DNA of 64,000 bases from Gnetum montanum (GCA_015680685.1 MNCI01022060.1:110097-174096); one strand, 5' to 3'. Positions 25,566 to 39,630 are shown, numbered from the stretch's first letter. The notes: generated by a model not told the origin, from the sequence alone. Made by a program: numbers and translations.

Positions 25566-26628
25566 ACATTGATCTATTTGCTTGTAACCTTTATTTGTCC
25601 TTGTTCATAGGTTTGGATAGATAATTAACATTGATAACTCTAGTAGCCTATGGTAAGGGAGCATGCATCACCTTCTATCTCTTTAACATCTAGAAAAATT
25701 AAACACTTTGTATGAATCTACAAGGCAAGATGCAAAGTTTTGATGTTTTTTTGATTATATCTCATGATGATTAACATTTTATTATTGTCTAATCTAACCT
25801 CTTATAATTGCATGTATTCTTTGACTTCTTCTTTTGTCCTCTTGGAGTTGTGTTTGTAGGATGAGCCTGAAGTCATCATAGAAGTATGACTCATCATAGC
25901 AATGAGTTACTACATGATCTCAATACATGAGATTTAACTAGCTTGTTTGACCTTGATAATAGTTCTTACCTCATATCACCTCTATTACGCATTCATAATG
26001 AATAGTCATTCATCAATGTTAGCCTTCATTATCATTGCTAATGGTGAAAGCCTATGTTTGACATTCATGCATCATGGCCTTACAACATCTCCTATATTAT
26101 TCTTGAACAAATTTGTTCACTGAATCTCCACATTGTGATTTAGCAAGAAAATAAGATCTATCCTTGGCAATGAAACCCAAAGAAGATCTCACTCCCACGA
26201 AAAAAAATTAGGAAGAAAATGCTAAGAAATACAAGAGGCCAATGTAACCTATAGTTAAGAAAACAACTAGCTCGAAAAAAAAGTGGCCAAGCAAGATCAA
26301 GAACAAAGCGTTGGTTTCTTTAAACATCATCAATGACTAGCAATTTAAGCATGAAGCATGAGAACCTCATCGTTCAATAAACATTTCATCTCCATGACAT
26401 AGTCATGATTTCAACATATGTGGAATTATTGTTTAGTCCATGTGATCATTTAAATAGCCAATGTAGCCATTATCTTAGGTCAAATTCTTGTCATTTCATT
26501 TTGACCTTATTTCATCATCATGAGCACTCCTTGACATGATTCGATAGCTAAAGAATAAAATGTATAGAGGGAGCATTGATGATGATTCTTTTGAGTCAAT
26601 TCTTAAAACATCAACAAAGAGGGTCTAG
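25566..26628 (+). other. 3' untranslated part of the second Tat-like copy
   Basis: No gene. It ends in CAACAAAGAGGGTCTAG, the polypurine context shared with 22350-22367. It is about 900 bases longer than the corresponding stretch of the first copy. Confidence 0.45.
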
Positions 26629-27000
26629 TGAAAAACCTCAAGGAAAATTCATGTTATGAGCAAAGAAGCCTAGCAACCAAGTTTTTACCTTCTAATTTCA
26701 TCAAATTCAAGAGCAAATATAAATGCCTTGATTTTCTTTTAAAAATGTTTCCATGTAATCTTATTTTGGAAAAATTATAGATTATTTTTTTAACATGGAA
26801 AATAAAATTCATGGCCCACATTGTCAAATAAGCTGTCAATTTCATTATGCCATCATGTTTGAGCTTAACAATCAAAAACGTTGGTGACAAATACACAACA
26901 ATTTTGGATTATAAAAATCATCAAAAACATTTCATAATAGTCTAGAAAACTTATGGGAGTATAACTGACACAAGTGCAACAAATAGAAGGCCTATGTAAG
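26629..27000 (+). repeat. start of the 3' LTR of the second Tat-like copy
   Basis: TGAAAAACCTCAAGG and the following TTCATGTTATG align with the first copy's LTR start at 22368. Homology is lost quickly, so the right boundary is unknown. Confidence 0.45.
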
Positions 27001-28200
27001 TAAGATTTGACATCATTTTAAGGATATTTTGGTAGACATAAGATCCTTTCACAGGAAACCTATTTTTGGAAAGTGAGCATAGAGACTTTTATAGATTTTT
27101 TTAGCCTTCATCTAGTTTAGATTAGTGAGAATAGAGAGAACCTATTATAGCATTTATTTTCAAGAGCAAATGAATTGAGATAGATGCATGTAATGTAATT
27201 ACAAAACACACCCTACCCATCTTGCACTAGACCTCTACCAATATATTTAAATATCTATAAGTCACTTATATTCTTAGGTTTTTTGAAAGCCCATTGATAT
27301 GTATTTTTCTCAACCTATTTTTACTATATTTTGTATCATTTTAATATAAATTTTTCAGCCTCATTTTGGCCATATTTTTTACTTCCTTCTCTCAATTCTC
27401 TCATATCCATTGTTGGATCCATTGTTTGCCTATTTTTCTTACACCCATTTTAGCCCATATCTTCATTGGATAATAGATTTTTCAAGTTCATAGGTGATAA
27501 ACAAGACCATATAAGATACCTTAGATCCTTTTTGAGACCCATTTATTTTGAGGTTAAAACTATTTTGCATAGATTCTTTTTATTTTTCAACGTATATTTT
27601 TTTCATTGTTACACCTTTTTCAGTAAGAACTTGCATATCGTCTTTGAATGTATTAAAATCATGTATACTGACTATCGGGTCCTTGGTCTAGTCATGTATT
27701 CAGCCATATCTATCTTTTTACCCCAATAAGATAGCATAACTTTGGGGTCATTCCCTAGCTAAAGCCCCTTTATGACTTGTAACCTCATGGTAATAATAGA
27801 ATGTTTTAAGATCATACCATCTTAGGACTTATGGATTTACATTTACATGCTAAGAAGGATATATGACTAGAGTTTTCAAGAATCTAAATCTAGCCCATGA
27901 TTACTTTAAGACTTATTTTGGGGTTATGTATTTATCCCTCAATAGCATGTTGTAGAGATAAATGTAGATCATTAAAAACTTGAGATATTTAAATTAATCT
28001 TTAAGCTATCTCATCTATTGATCCCCATTTGATGAAGTTTGCCTATCATTATTGGCTATGAAGGAGGATTTTGGTTAAGTTTAATATATAGAAGCTACTA
28101 TTTTTTCTCCATTCTATGAGGCTTTTTCTATTGTTGGCTTGTTTGTTTGTTTTGTTTTTTTCTTTTTTTTTGGAAACTTAATCCATTTGAGATCATTATA
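27001..28200. other. no gene seen
   Basis: AT-rich sequence without recognisable domains, repeats or boundaries. Confidence 0.5.
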
Positions 28201-29760
28201 TAGAATGATCACATCTTTGATATGTCTGGTAGAAGTGATGACATCATGGAGGCTAAGTGTCATAGGATAGACCAAATTATGCTTAATATAATCATTAATT
28301 AGTACTTTAAAAATTACTATAAACTAATCATCAGATAGTGGGTGAGTAAGCTCCATTATAACTAAAGTTATAGAAATGAACTTGGAGATGGATTTAGTAG
28401 AAGCATGCTTAATGACTAAGAGTTCTACAATGTGATCCCCTATTGATATTGTATTTAAATCTCTTCAAAAATGTTGTAAATACTTTCTCCAAGGAGGTGA
28501 TGGACCCATAAGGGATGGATCTATATTATTAAAGTACTTTACCTATAAATGAAATTGAAAAACTCCTTAGAATGGATCAATGGAGCTAGTGAATATCATG
28601 CACTCATTGTGGATGATGATAATATGGTTTTTGGTATCTATTTCCTAATTATACCTAGTAAAGTTAGGCAACGAGACTTCCTTGGAAACTTGAGTAGGTG
28701 AAATCAAGGGCCTAAGGTGATGAATAAGAAGATTAGTAATAGAAATAGTAGAACTTCCCTCATGTAAGGCTATGACTTTTAATTTTAGATCCTTATTGGT
28801 TTGTAACCTAGATGGAAAGTCTTAAAGTAAGAGCATTAACTTAAGTGGAATACTAGGGATCGAAATCATGGACAAGTTTCTTAGAAACGAATTATGAATA
28901 AGAAAAACTAGTTGTAGAGGTATAATAGTGGATCTGAAGATAGCTTATGGGATATGATATTAGGATAGATTTTCTGAAGGAGAGTAAAGTGGCAAAAAAA
29001 CCTACAATTGTTAAACCAATTATATAAGGAATAATGTCTAGAAAGAGTTGAACAATGGGTTGGGATTTTAAATCTATGCATAAGATGTTTAGTTAACAAT
29101 TATTCTACTTAGAAATAGGTTTCAATTTAGATCTAAGATAAAAGTGGAGGAAGAAATTAAAGCTAAAGGATTTGAAACAAGAGTCATATGGTAAGGTTTT
29201 TAGGGAATATTCATAGAAATTGGATTGGTGGAGTTAATTAGGTTAACATGCTACAAGATTGCACTCTATCATTTTGTAGTTAGCTAATGGTAAGGATTTG
29301 TAGCCAATGAGCATAAGAATTCTGATCCTCATCATCATCATGAATGTTAATGCCACCACTAGCTTCATTGTATTGATCCTAAAAGTGATGTCTCTTATTG
29401 AAATTGAGATTAGGATGATCCACTAGGAATCCAACATTGACTTCCTTGGTTGTCTTTTGCACTAGCAAGTTCTTTGATTTCATTCTTGAGAAGTAGGTAC
29501 TCCACTAATGCTATCCTTCTATGCTCATCCAACTCTATTGAATGGCTTGGGTTTAGAAGGAAAGGTTTAAAGCTTTTATCAACTTCATATTTTACCATTG
29601 TTTGTAGCTCAAGTTTAATTAGTGAAATGTTGAGCTTCTATCTTGCACATGAAAGTTTATACATATGGGTATTTATGGATGTCATGAACACTTAAGCCTT
29701 CTATATCTTTATGAGTTCATAGACCTAGAACCTCTATGAGGAGTCAAATCCTTGAGAAAA
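28200..29760 (-). pseudogene. gag-like Ty3/gypsy remnant (tentative)
   Basis: On the minus strand, about 29760-29410 gives an N-terminal-like stretch with one intact piece of 62 codons (VDKSFKPFLLNPSHSIELDE). About 28700-28400 gives LPNFTRYN, then a stop, EIDTKNHIIIIHNECM, and further on KYFNNIDPSLMG. The second part resembles the opening of a retrotransposon gag core (P-x-F-x-x-(Y/F)-x-G-x-x-(D/T)-P-x-x-H-(I/L)). Many stops and probable frameshifts occur. It has the same orientation as the extra frame at 33.3-36.0 kb and could belong to the same element. Confidence 0.35.
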
Positions 29761-30953
29761 CATGATGTTAATGAGTGTTTCTAACACACAGTTAAAATCA
29801 AAGATCAAGTGTAAAGTGAAAAATAAACTAAGAAAAAGTGGTAAAAGTGTGAAAAATTGTAAATGTTAGAAATGACCTATAGACTATTAGGTAATGGATT
29901 TGTGACACTAGAAAACTTATTGGCTATCTTTCTAACACCAAAAATATTCATAAAAAATTATTCTTTTTCAACCTTTCAAGAAATACCTCCATATATTAGA
30001 TGTAAAGAACCAAACTCGTGGTCATAAATGGTCTTCTAATCAATATAATCCTTAATAAGTCAATAATTAATGACATGAAGGAGCATGATCTTACAATTAA
30101 ATATGGACTTAGCTTAGCACCCACAACTTAGCAATGAAATGGAAAATGATGAAAAATGATCATTATAAGTAATAAACTTGATAAAATCTATTCAATGCAA
30201 ATAAAAACTAAGTTTAGAAATGAACTACTGGTGACGCAAAATAAAATCCAAGTATGAGAAAAAAAAATAAAAGCATAGCAATGATGAAAAATAAGGGACT
30301 TGGTATGTGGAAAATGAATTAGTATTCCCTTCCAAGAAATTAAAATTTTTTTATTAATGATATTTGAATTTTGTCAAATGTGAAGGGTCAAAACTACAAG
30401 AGGATTTTGAAAAAAGTATAAGTGATAAAAATGATAATAAAAACCTGGTTTACAAGAAACATAAAAAGAATAGTGATGAAATTAAACCTTTAGAAGAAGA
30501 AAATATCGATAGAAAAGTTTCAAGCATGGTATTAGATTATTTTGTGGGCAAAATAAGGTTGTTTTTACAAACTATCCAATAAGTCAACTTGGAGTTGAAA
30601 CATTTGTACTCTAGAATTGGTGATGCTAATGTTGAAAATTTTTAACTTTGTACAAGTGATGTAGAAATAGCCTATGTAACATTGATGCTAACACTAATGT
30701 GGGCATCAATGTTAGTGCATGAGCCATCAAGAACTTAGGTGCTAAACCGAGCCTATAGATTTTCAGGAGATACTATGGTGATCATGGATCCAAAGTATTA
30801 ATGGATGTCCATCAATGCAACCTAAACTTATTATGGATCCATATGGAGAAAAGTTAGGTAAACCAAGCCTACTTGGAAAGTGTGTTAGTACCCTTGAACT
30901 AATGCAAGGGGTGCACAAGTAAAGGATAGTTAGCACATCACCTACCCCTCCAT

Positions 30954-30954
<1 letters not shown>
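29761..30954. other. no supported gene
   Basis: A single Lys/Glu-rich open frame of 72 codons lies at 30364-30582 (+), without recognisable domain. Otherwise AT-rich. Confidence 0.4.

Positions 30955-31001
<47 letters not shown>
30955..31001. repeat. (CT)n microsatellite
   Basis: Uninterrupted CT dinucleotides over about 45 bases. It makes an artificial Arg/Glu-repeat frame on the minus strand. Confidence 0.95.
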
Positions 31002-31004
<3 letters not shown>

Positions 31005-33308
31005 GCCCATCCCCCCTGCCCCTCGTTCCCAAAATCACACTTTGTTCTTTTTGATCAAAGTCTAATCTGTAACCTAAGGAAGCTTGCCAAAAGAATCCTA
31101 GGATATATGAATGCAGTTAGAATTGTCCTAGAAAACTTATAATTATGCATATAACCTTAAAGTATGATACAAGGATAAGGGTACATCTTAGAGAATTAAG
31201 AACCACTACTAAACAAACTAGATCATAAACATAGGATAGATGAAACACTTTCTAAATCTAGAACTTACAATCAACTTATAAAATGCCACTAGATGACTCA
31301 TCATTCCCCCATGACTAAGTTAAGGTAGTTTCATAGCTTTAACACCCAAAGTAAAAAATTAAAACTAGATACATGAAATGATCAATGTGGAGGAATACAA
31401 CATAATAATGTATAGATCATGACTATATTACAACATAATTCAAGCCACCTCATTAAGAAGTACCAAGGTATGATTAGTTCTTCTCCAATGTGCATTAACT
31501 ACTCCCTTTAGCTAAAACCATGGTTTGGATAATGATGAGTAGTTTTCATCTACCTCACCATGGTGATGTTAAGAGGTTCATAGGCTTCACACCTAAATGT
31601 TTGAAATTTAATTAGAGGTCTAAAATTTTGTATAGAAGATTCTAAGTATATTTAACAATCTTTGAATTGAGCTATAGGGAAAAGATTTATACTAGGTTTT
31701 CACATGCTCAATGAAGATGTGGAGAAATAACTATAACTTTTTCCAATTATTCATAATTTCTAGAAGATAGCAAGAATTATTAAAGACATGCATATGAAGC
31801 TAGGGATTGTCACTAGTATACCCTTTATACGTTGGAACATCAACCTTGTTGATTCTTTTAATCCTATTGTCATGAACATGCTCGCATGCAATGTGTACAA
31901 CTTTAGTTAACTCATGATAATCATCACAATCAAATAAAGAGGAATCATCATCACCACTGATAAGTCAAGAAACATGAAAATTATAGAACTTGTAGATGAT
32001 ATTAACATTTTAACTTCAAAATACATATAAGATGAATGTACCTGACCATAAGCCTTCATGGTGGAGTGGCCCTTTGTCCTTCTTATCTGCTTTGGCTTCT
32101 TGCTCCCAATTTGAATGATCAAATGAAAACCTATGGTTGGTAATGAGCAATGAGGTACCCCTATGCCAAACCATATGAATCACAAAGAGTTCACACATGA
32201 TCTGGTCAAATTCCATGGACTTTATCATTTCTAGTGTACTAGTCTTTTAGGAAGTGAATCTTGCATTAAGGTTAATCATTGTCTTTCCAATTACACTTGT
32301 GATGTACATTGGTATGGTTAAGTGTACTTGAGGCATCTGAATTTTATCATTTTTTATTTTTATCATTTTGGTTCTTAAAGAGAAATAAAGTAGTTGTACA
32401 AACTAATTTAATTTAACTAATTATCAAATATCTAACTAGTCTTAACATAAGCATCCAATCATACTTTTCATACACATCTTGAACCTATGTATTTACTGTT
32501 GGGAAACCAAGTGCTATGCTACTAGGCATACCAAGTGATAATTTTGGTAGGATTACAAAGTGAATACATGTTATGCTCGAAGTGGTTGTACTTATGTGTT
32601 TAATATATCTTGCTTAATTGTTTCATTAACTTAATTATTGGAAACATTTAATAAATAATTGAAAGCATTGAATAAATAATTGAAAACATTAAATGCATAA
32701 AAAAATATTTAATCTATCCAAAGTGATGTAGGTTTTATCAAAAAGATCATTTTTATTTCCACACACACTATCATGCTCAAGTACAATAATGCTTGAATAA
32801 ATATCTATACACTCAATGACTCTTGTTATGGGCACTTGGGAGAAAATTTCTAACTTTCAAATGGAAAAATAATAAGAGCTTCATTATAACTAAAATATAT
32901 ATTACCATAAATGTAGTTAGAAAGTGTGTATTTATACCAAAAAAAAAACACTATATCAATGGGGCCTCATTGATGCAAAATATGATGCATCCACTAGGCC
33001 TCGTTGATGAGGTTGCATCGACGAGGCCTCATCAACGTAGCCAACTAAACTGTGACTCATCATGCCCCTACAACTAAATGAAAACTCATCCTTGAGTTCT
33101 TATAAAAAATTGGGAAGGTATGGTGTTATTAAATAACTTTTCTCAAACAAAATATACTAACAGACTTGACAAAAAAAGGAGTGCCTAGGTGTACAAATCA
33201 ACACATTATAAAAATGGTGATTTTCAGGATACAAAATTGAACACCATGACATGGATCTTCAAAATTGGATAGTACATTCCTTGATGGCATGAAGTTTGGT
33301 GGAGAAGA
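31002..33308. other. no supported gene; old repeat debris
   Basis: Minus-strand open pieces at 31907-32228 (two overlapping frames) have no domain I recognise. The only structured feature is the inverted repeat at 32963-33037. Confidence 0.4.
32963..33037. repeat. compound hairpin built on GGCCTCRTTGATG
   Basis: GGCCTCATTGATG (32963-32975) and GGCCTCGTTGATG (32997-33009) are direct repeats. The second pairs with CATCGACGAGGCC (33016-33028) with one mismatch and a 6-base loop. An alternative perfect 11-bp stem is CGTTGATGAGG (33002-33012) with CCTCATCAACG (33027-33037). Related words occur near 36660. Confidence 0.75.
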
Positions 33309-35960
33309 TTAGACAGTCCTAAGTGTTGGTGGCTCATTAGGTTCTGAGGGACCTTCACTAACTTCATGCACAAATGGTGGTTGAGGGAGTTGCAGTTGTT
33401 CTGCTACTATTGCAACTTTAGGTGGAAGGAGAAAAGCATCTAGTAGTGCTTTCATTTTTTTATCATTACTTTTGGGATCATGCACTATCCATGCAGCTTT
33501 AGAAATGTCAATCAAAATGAACACATCCCAAGGACATGGGATTTCTAGAAATAACTCATTAGCATTAACAAACTAGGAAAAAAACTATTTGCATTCAGTG
33601 TCAAATGCTCTAAGTGTATATTTTAGCTCTTGGTAGTCATTCATCTATTTGGATAGGTTCTTAGTATTTAATTGTTGATTTGTGAACCATGCTTTGAGAA
33701 CTTCAAGTTTAGCATTTGTGGTCTCAAGCTTGTTCTTGGTATGTTTGTGGTGCTTGCACTTGACCTTGTATAACAAATATGAGTTAGCCACTTGTTTCCC
33801 CAACTTTGACCATGGTCATCTGGTAGTTAGCATTGATAGGTTTACATAACAAAGATTGGCCAACTCCATATATTCTATCATTTCTTCTATTTGCAACTCC
33901 TTCAGTCAAATCTTTGCGTTGTTGTAGGCATCAATCCCATCAATGATGGGTTGCTAAGCTTCTCTTCATTGTTTGGGTTTCTAGAGAGCTTTATTTATTT
34001 TTTCCTTTGTTATTTGGATGTGTTTTTCATTTACTTTCTTCTATAGGTCAACCTAGTCTCTATAGTGATTTTTCACTTTTTTAGACTTGAGGTCCTCATT
34101 CTTCTAGGTGGTGATATCGTTGGTAGACTTGTAGCACAAGGCATGAATTTCCTCCATTAATAGATTTTGATTCTCTATAGAAAATCTCCTCAATTTATTA
34201 TTCACCCTAGCAAGCTACTCCTATTGTTGATGAATAAATTCCTGCATTTGTTCCTTCTGGGAATCAACATTGCATAGGTGATGATTTTGGCTAGTTAGAG
34301 TTTCATTCTCTTAGTACATCTGAGCCAAGTCCTTTTATATTGAATATGTTCTTTCTTCTACTATGGACTAGTTGAAGATGGTTATTAATTCCTCCTTCTC
34401 ATCTTTCTGGAATCATTCCTGAAGCTATTTGAAAGCTTCATATCTATTTATTGTTGGGCTTAGGATAATAGGATTAGCAAGTCAAGCACATAGTTTGAAA
34501 ACCTTTGTAGCTAAGTGTTGATTTCATTCTTGAGCTTTTTTGAGTTACCCCTCCAAAATAATGCATTTTCCCATTACTTTTAGCAACTCTATCTAGGTTA
34601 CAGTAATGTCTTCCAAAATATCAAAGATATCCAGAATTAGTTGATTAGTCCCCACTTGTCAATCTAGTAATTCTTCATGCTGGGCTATCTTTGAATTTCC
34701 ATTAATCATGCCTACAGACATATGCACATTTCGAAGTGTAGATAAGTCTTGTATAGATGGTGTAGGTGCATTCAGTGCTTCAATGATATAGTCAATAACC
34801 ACTTCAGCCACTATTTCCTAACCTTGGTGCTACATCACCAAGACAGTTGCCCCTTCACCTTCCTCTAAATGTACCAATAAGGTGCAAACATTCTTAGATA
34901 TTTTTGAACATAAATGGTGTTGAGATAGTGACATTGTCACCTCCTGAGAATTGGGATCTAACCTTGCAAACAACTACATTTTTTGGGCCAAGAAGATTGA
35001 TCCACCCCTCTTCATCTAGCTAATCTTTTGGGCCATCTTATTTAGATGACTCATCATTGATTAGTATATAGATGGATCCATCCTACTCATTCCTACACCT
35101 TTCTCTTAGTCACTTAAAAGCTATTCTCATATTTTGCGCAAGCACTCAATAGATGCACAAGCCTCCAATGTTGTTTCTTGAGTTGGTGGTGGTGGTGGTT
35201 ACTCCTCTTCTTAGGTCATCACTAGCATCTTATTCTTCATGATCTTGAATCATGAGGCCAAAGGATCATGTATGATTATATCATTGAAGTAGTGGATGAT
35301 ACCTACCCTTCTACAGAGTTTTTGGATAAGGCATGGAAAGGGTAGGGATTTTCTTCTAGGTTTGTCTTGCTTGAAATACTTCTTGATCTCTAAGTAAATC
35401 AGTTGTGAAAGGTTAATGGGAAATTTCACACTTAGAGAAATTCATGCTCAAGTGAAGAAAGTGGTCACCTTGCTAAGCCTCATCATTGGATTGATGTGAT
35501 AGGCTACTATTTTGAAATAGATTCACTTCATTGGAGTGAGTGCACCATACTCCTTACAATCAATCCCAAGGCACCATTACATCCACTTCTTCTTGGCCTT
35601 AGGATCACCTTTCATGGATAGTTCTACCAATTGTGTCCTAGTGTTAGGTAACCACAATGCCTACACAATAGCTTCTGCTAAGTAGGAAACTTGAATGTCC
35701 TTGATTTTGACATTGGACCTTGACCTTCAATTACTCTAGAAGAGATATGTCTTTTCCATGTACCATTTTCCACTAAATGTGATAATTGGCCATATGGAAG
35801 AGGTTTGTAGTTGAGTCTTGATATCTACTAGAGCTTTCTCTAAGAATGTCTTGAAGATGATCTCTTGAAGGATAGATCATTAAATTTCTTGGGACTTGAT
35901 AATGTCAAGGAAAGCTTGGGTCAAAGTGACTTTAAGCCTTGGCATGGGTCTAGGAACTTC
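33309..35960 (-). pseudogene. extra (ORF1-like) coiled-coil frame, degenerate
   Basis: Reading down from 35960, one frame with scattered stops gives LKVTLTQAFLDIIKS, IWPIITFSGKWYMEKTYLF, and then a conserved-looking block: HINPMMRLSKVTTFF, VKFPINLSQLIYLEIKK and KSLPFPCLIQKLCRRVGI. This recalls the plant-transposon-protein domain found in extra frames of some Tat/Ogre-type elements (pattern ... LP-(F/Y)-P-x-L-I-x-x-L-C ...). A Pro run and a long Leu/Glu/Lys-rich coiled-coil-like part follow. The last 71 codons (33309-33524) are open, ending in a Pro-rich tail. The domain call is from memory of the pattern and is tentative. Confidence 0.45.
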
Positions 35961-38704
35961 TCTTGTTTTGATTTTTCTATGGGAAATTCTTCTTCTAAAA
36001 TTTGTCAAAAATATTTCACTTCGGACTCCTCACAAAGAGGTCTTGTTACATGGGTTGCCTCTAGTGGTTCTAGCACTTGTTCTTGTTTACCCCTTCCAAC
36101 TCTATGCTACTTCTCCCTTGGTTGAGAGGGTTCTCCTTCTTATGCGCATTTCTATTTCCATGCCATCTATAATCACAATGAGACCATGGATTAGTAATTA
36201 TTATGTAACATAAAGCAAGTAGGCTAGATTTATCTCTGAAGGATAGTTAAACATGGCTAAGTTGTTATCATGGTTGATTTAATTATTCCAATTATTCTTT
36301 TATTCATGTGTTATTGTTAATAAATCATCCTAGAGGTTGTTGGAAGGGTTAACTATTGAAAAAGTTGATGTTTATATGTTGTTAAGGTTATTAACACTTT
36401 GGGGGAGCTAGGAAATTTTCCAAAAATTTTCATGAATTTTTCATCCAAAACCTTAAGGTTTGTGAGCCCCATGAGAAAGATCTTACCTCTAGTAAGTGTA
36501 GGATCAAAAAATAGAGTGATTTGGACAAATGGTTAAGACGTTATGGGCTTTGGAAGGTTTAGGGCTCTAAAAAATTGCAAAAACTCCCCATGTGTTATGA
36601 GGTTAAAGTCAAAAATTCCTAACTGCATTATAGTATATATAGGATGTAAGCATTGAGTTGATGAGGCCTTGTTGACATAGTTGTTGATGACTGTAGATGA
36701 CTATTGCCTTTGGTCAAAGTTGCAAAATACAAAGAATTTTTGAATGAAATTGGGATGAAATGAAAGCTTAAAAGGCTAAGAATAATATGAAAACATGAGA
36801 AGAGGGAATTGAAGCTCATAAATTTGGAAAAATGAAGAAAAATTGATTTGGGGGATGAATGAAATAAAAAGTGTAAGGAGTACAGAGTCGAATACCCAAT
36901 GGAATATGCGAAAGATAGGATTGTAGCAATGTCAAGGTAAGGCATCTTAACTAACCAAACCAAGAGCTATGCAAGTGGTTCCTCCCCATAGTAGGTGCAT
37001 TGCATGGTACACCACAGCCCTATTGTAGCCTTGCAGAACACCACATGGTACATTGCGGTAGCCAACCTAGCAGGCACGGTTCATCATGGTGAGCATCAAA
37101 CTTCATGGTTTAACATCACTGAGATTGTGACTATGCTCCCACTACATCTATTATACATTGTGTACCTTCTAAGACCCTTTTGGAGTTAACTATGCTTCAA
37201 ATTTAAGGTGGAATTCCATTTCTCTCTTCTGTTTCTAGCATTTTCTTGCATTTTTATTGCATCTTTTTGCATTGTTTCATTCATTGTCATGCTATACTAT
37301 GCTTAGGTGATAGTATCCACTGGTTGACATCCTCATTTTAGTTTAAACCCTTAGCTATGCTCACCCCTATTCTGTGGCACCGCAAAGCACCACTTTGACA
37401 CTTAGTACTATTTCACATCACTTTCATTTGCATTTCAACTAACCAACCCAACCCCTAGTTGCACCCACCACCCTAGTTGCAACCGACAAGGTCCCTATTC
37501 CATCAACAAGACCATTTAGGGTGCTCTACCTCCATTTCTAGAAAGGCCCTCATGTGGAGGTGTGGTTAAGGCTGTGCGTCCTTTGACCCTTTGGTGATTC
37601 TAGCCATTGATGTTTTCGATCATTATAGTAGGCTCATGTCCATGTTGCCCTTGCATAACCTCAAATAAGGAGTCCATGGGCCCCACAGTCAATTTAATGT
37701 TTATTGAAAGTTAAGGGCCAACCAAAAATAATCTACCCAAGAATTCCAACACATCAGACCAAGACATAAAGCATAACATAGAACATGGCAGTGAGGTGAG
37801 TTATGGTAGCATGAATGGATGATAGAGAAGTTGGAATGGAGTTCTGAATTAAGGTCATAAGAAGTTCCTTGTGGAATTTGTGTTTAAAATGACCTAAGAA
37901 TATGCATCCTTAGTTTGAACCAAAACCATCCACTTTTAGTGACTTCACATCACCACCCTAAGACCAATCCATCCACACTAGACATAAGAGTGCTTTCACA
38001 AGACAACCACCATTTTAGAAGGAGAAGAAAAGAGAGAAGTAGGAAGTGAGAGAGGACATTATTTAGAGGGGACCTTCAGGCATAGGTACATGGCCTTCTA
38101 GTCCCATAATCAATGCTTGTAGCTTGTTTATTTGTCCAAGGGATGTGCTTTGAATTCCCATCATTTTTATTCATTTGTTTTTTTTCTAAAATAGAAATCA
38201 CACCATGTAAGGAATTATTTTTTTATTGTGTCTAAGGGGTGTGCTTTGAATTCCTATCATTTTTTCTTTTTTTTTTCTTGATGGGAACAACACCATGCAA
38301 AGAATTTATTTGATGTCCTATTAGTGGTTGGTATGGAATTATGATAAGTCCATGAAAAGCACAAGCACTCAAGCAAGTAGAAGAGTACAATGAGTATTGA
38401 GTAGAAGAGTCCATGAGACATGGTGCCCCACTATGACGAGCCCCTCCAAGATGGGTAGGAGGAGTTTGAATCCCATTTCGAAGGTGGTGGCCCACTCTAT
38501 GCCTTAGCTTCACAATCTACCTCTGTGTTCCTTTAACACTAGTCATAGTCTTCGACCACCTTTGCAATGGCTACTATACTTCCGTAGTCCAAACCTTCTT
38601 TGGTGATATGTAGCCACCAAATGCTATCAACACAATAGCATGTAGGGCCTTTGGCCTCCTTTCCCTCTATTATTCCTTTACAGTCTATTCAATTTTTGTA
38701 GCCA
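35961..38704. other. no supported gene
   Basis: Short open frames at 35865-36213 (+) and 36628-36963 (-) show no known domain. A few imperfect short repeats around GGTACA lie at 36990-37080. The last part may be the leader of the Tat gag that starts at about 38.7 kb. Confidence 0.4.
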
Positions 38705-39630
38705 ATGTCTGTGACACCCATGCTACCATATGTGCACACTATGCCCACATTACCGCCACAAAAAAGCCTTGTTTCCATTATCCCTTCTATGTTAATCCCA
38801 CCACCAACAATATCTCCAACCTCAACTATGTGGTGGGTGGAAACATCCTTCCCTATCATTCAATTATCCCAGATGTTGCTATATATGTAGCCAAAAATGT
38901 ATCAAGGGTCACATATGGCACAACTGACTATAGGGCTATGGGTTGCTCCAACAACACCACCAATGGGAGTTGCCCCGATGGTAACACCAATAGGAGTTGC
39001 TCTAGTGACACCACCTATGGGGCTGGTAGCTAATCCGATGGCACCACCTACAGGGGTGTGGACCACTTCAACAATACTACCAATGGGAGTTGCTCCGATA
39101 GCACCCCCAACAGAGTTGGTACTTGCACCAATAGCATCATCGATGGTAGCCACTCCGATGGAACCATCCACAATGCAACTAATGCAACCCTCTGCAACAT
39201 CCCCAAGTCTAGATCAACCATTTTAGCTTATTCAAATCCTTACTGATGAGGTTAAGCAACTTAAAGTCACCAGTTCTAAAATAGTCCATGTAATGGACTT
39301 TTATCCGGATGATCCTGTTAACCCTTTCATACCTCTACTCACATTTCCTCCTAGAATCTAGCTTTCCCAATTGATAAAATACAATGGAGAAGGTGATCCA
39401 AATGCTCACCTAGTCACAATCTATTTTGAGTCTTTGTTACTGCAACCATGGCCACATGCGGTCATTCATGTCTTTGCCATGTCTCTAACTGGAAAAGCCT
39501 TGGATTGGTATTGTGCACCCTTGTGCTTCCATTTCAACTCTAAATGAGTTGTTAAGCTAGTTCATAACTTGCTTCAAGTACAACTTGAAGCTAGAAGCCA
39601 TGCTAGACTAGCTTAGAAAAACTTTTGCAA
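38705..39630 (+). pseudogene. third Tat-like gag fragment
   Basis: A Pro/Met/Thr-rich N-terminal part is open for 109 codons (38897-39226). It is followed in frame, after a stop, by DEVKQLKVTSSKIV, DFYPDDPVNPFIPLL, YNGEGDPNAHLVTIYF, LQPWPHAVIHVFAMSLTGKA and LDWYCAP. This is the same gag core as at 5570-5950 (shared DPNAHL, PWPH-like and ALDWY words). It is better preserved than the first copy in the core. It ends at about 39605, where sequence homologous to the pre-protease spacer (8735-8890) begins. Confidence 0.7.
38930..39175 (+). repeat. 27/33-bp tandem repeat in the gag N-terminus
   Basis: About eight units with core CACCACCAATGGGAGTTGC encode a 9- or 11-residue repeat like PPMGVAPMV. 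All unit lengths are multiples of three, so the frame is kept. Confidence 0.75.

Noticed and set aside
30763-31038. Arg/Glu-repeat frame on the minus strand
   Set aside because: Created by the (CT)n microsatellite; no other coding support.
38902-39171. 89-codon minus frame
   Set aside because: Shadow of the gag tandem repeat on the plus strand.
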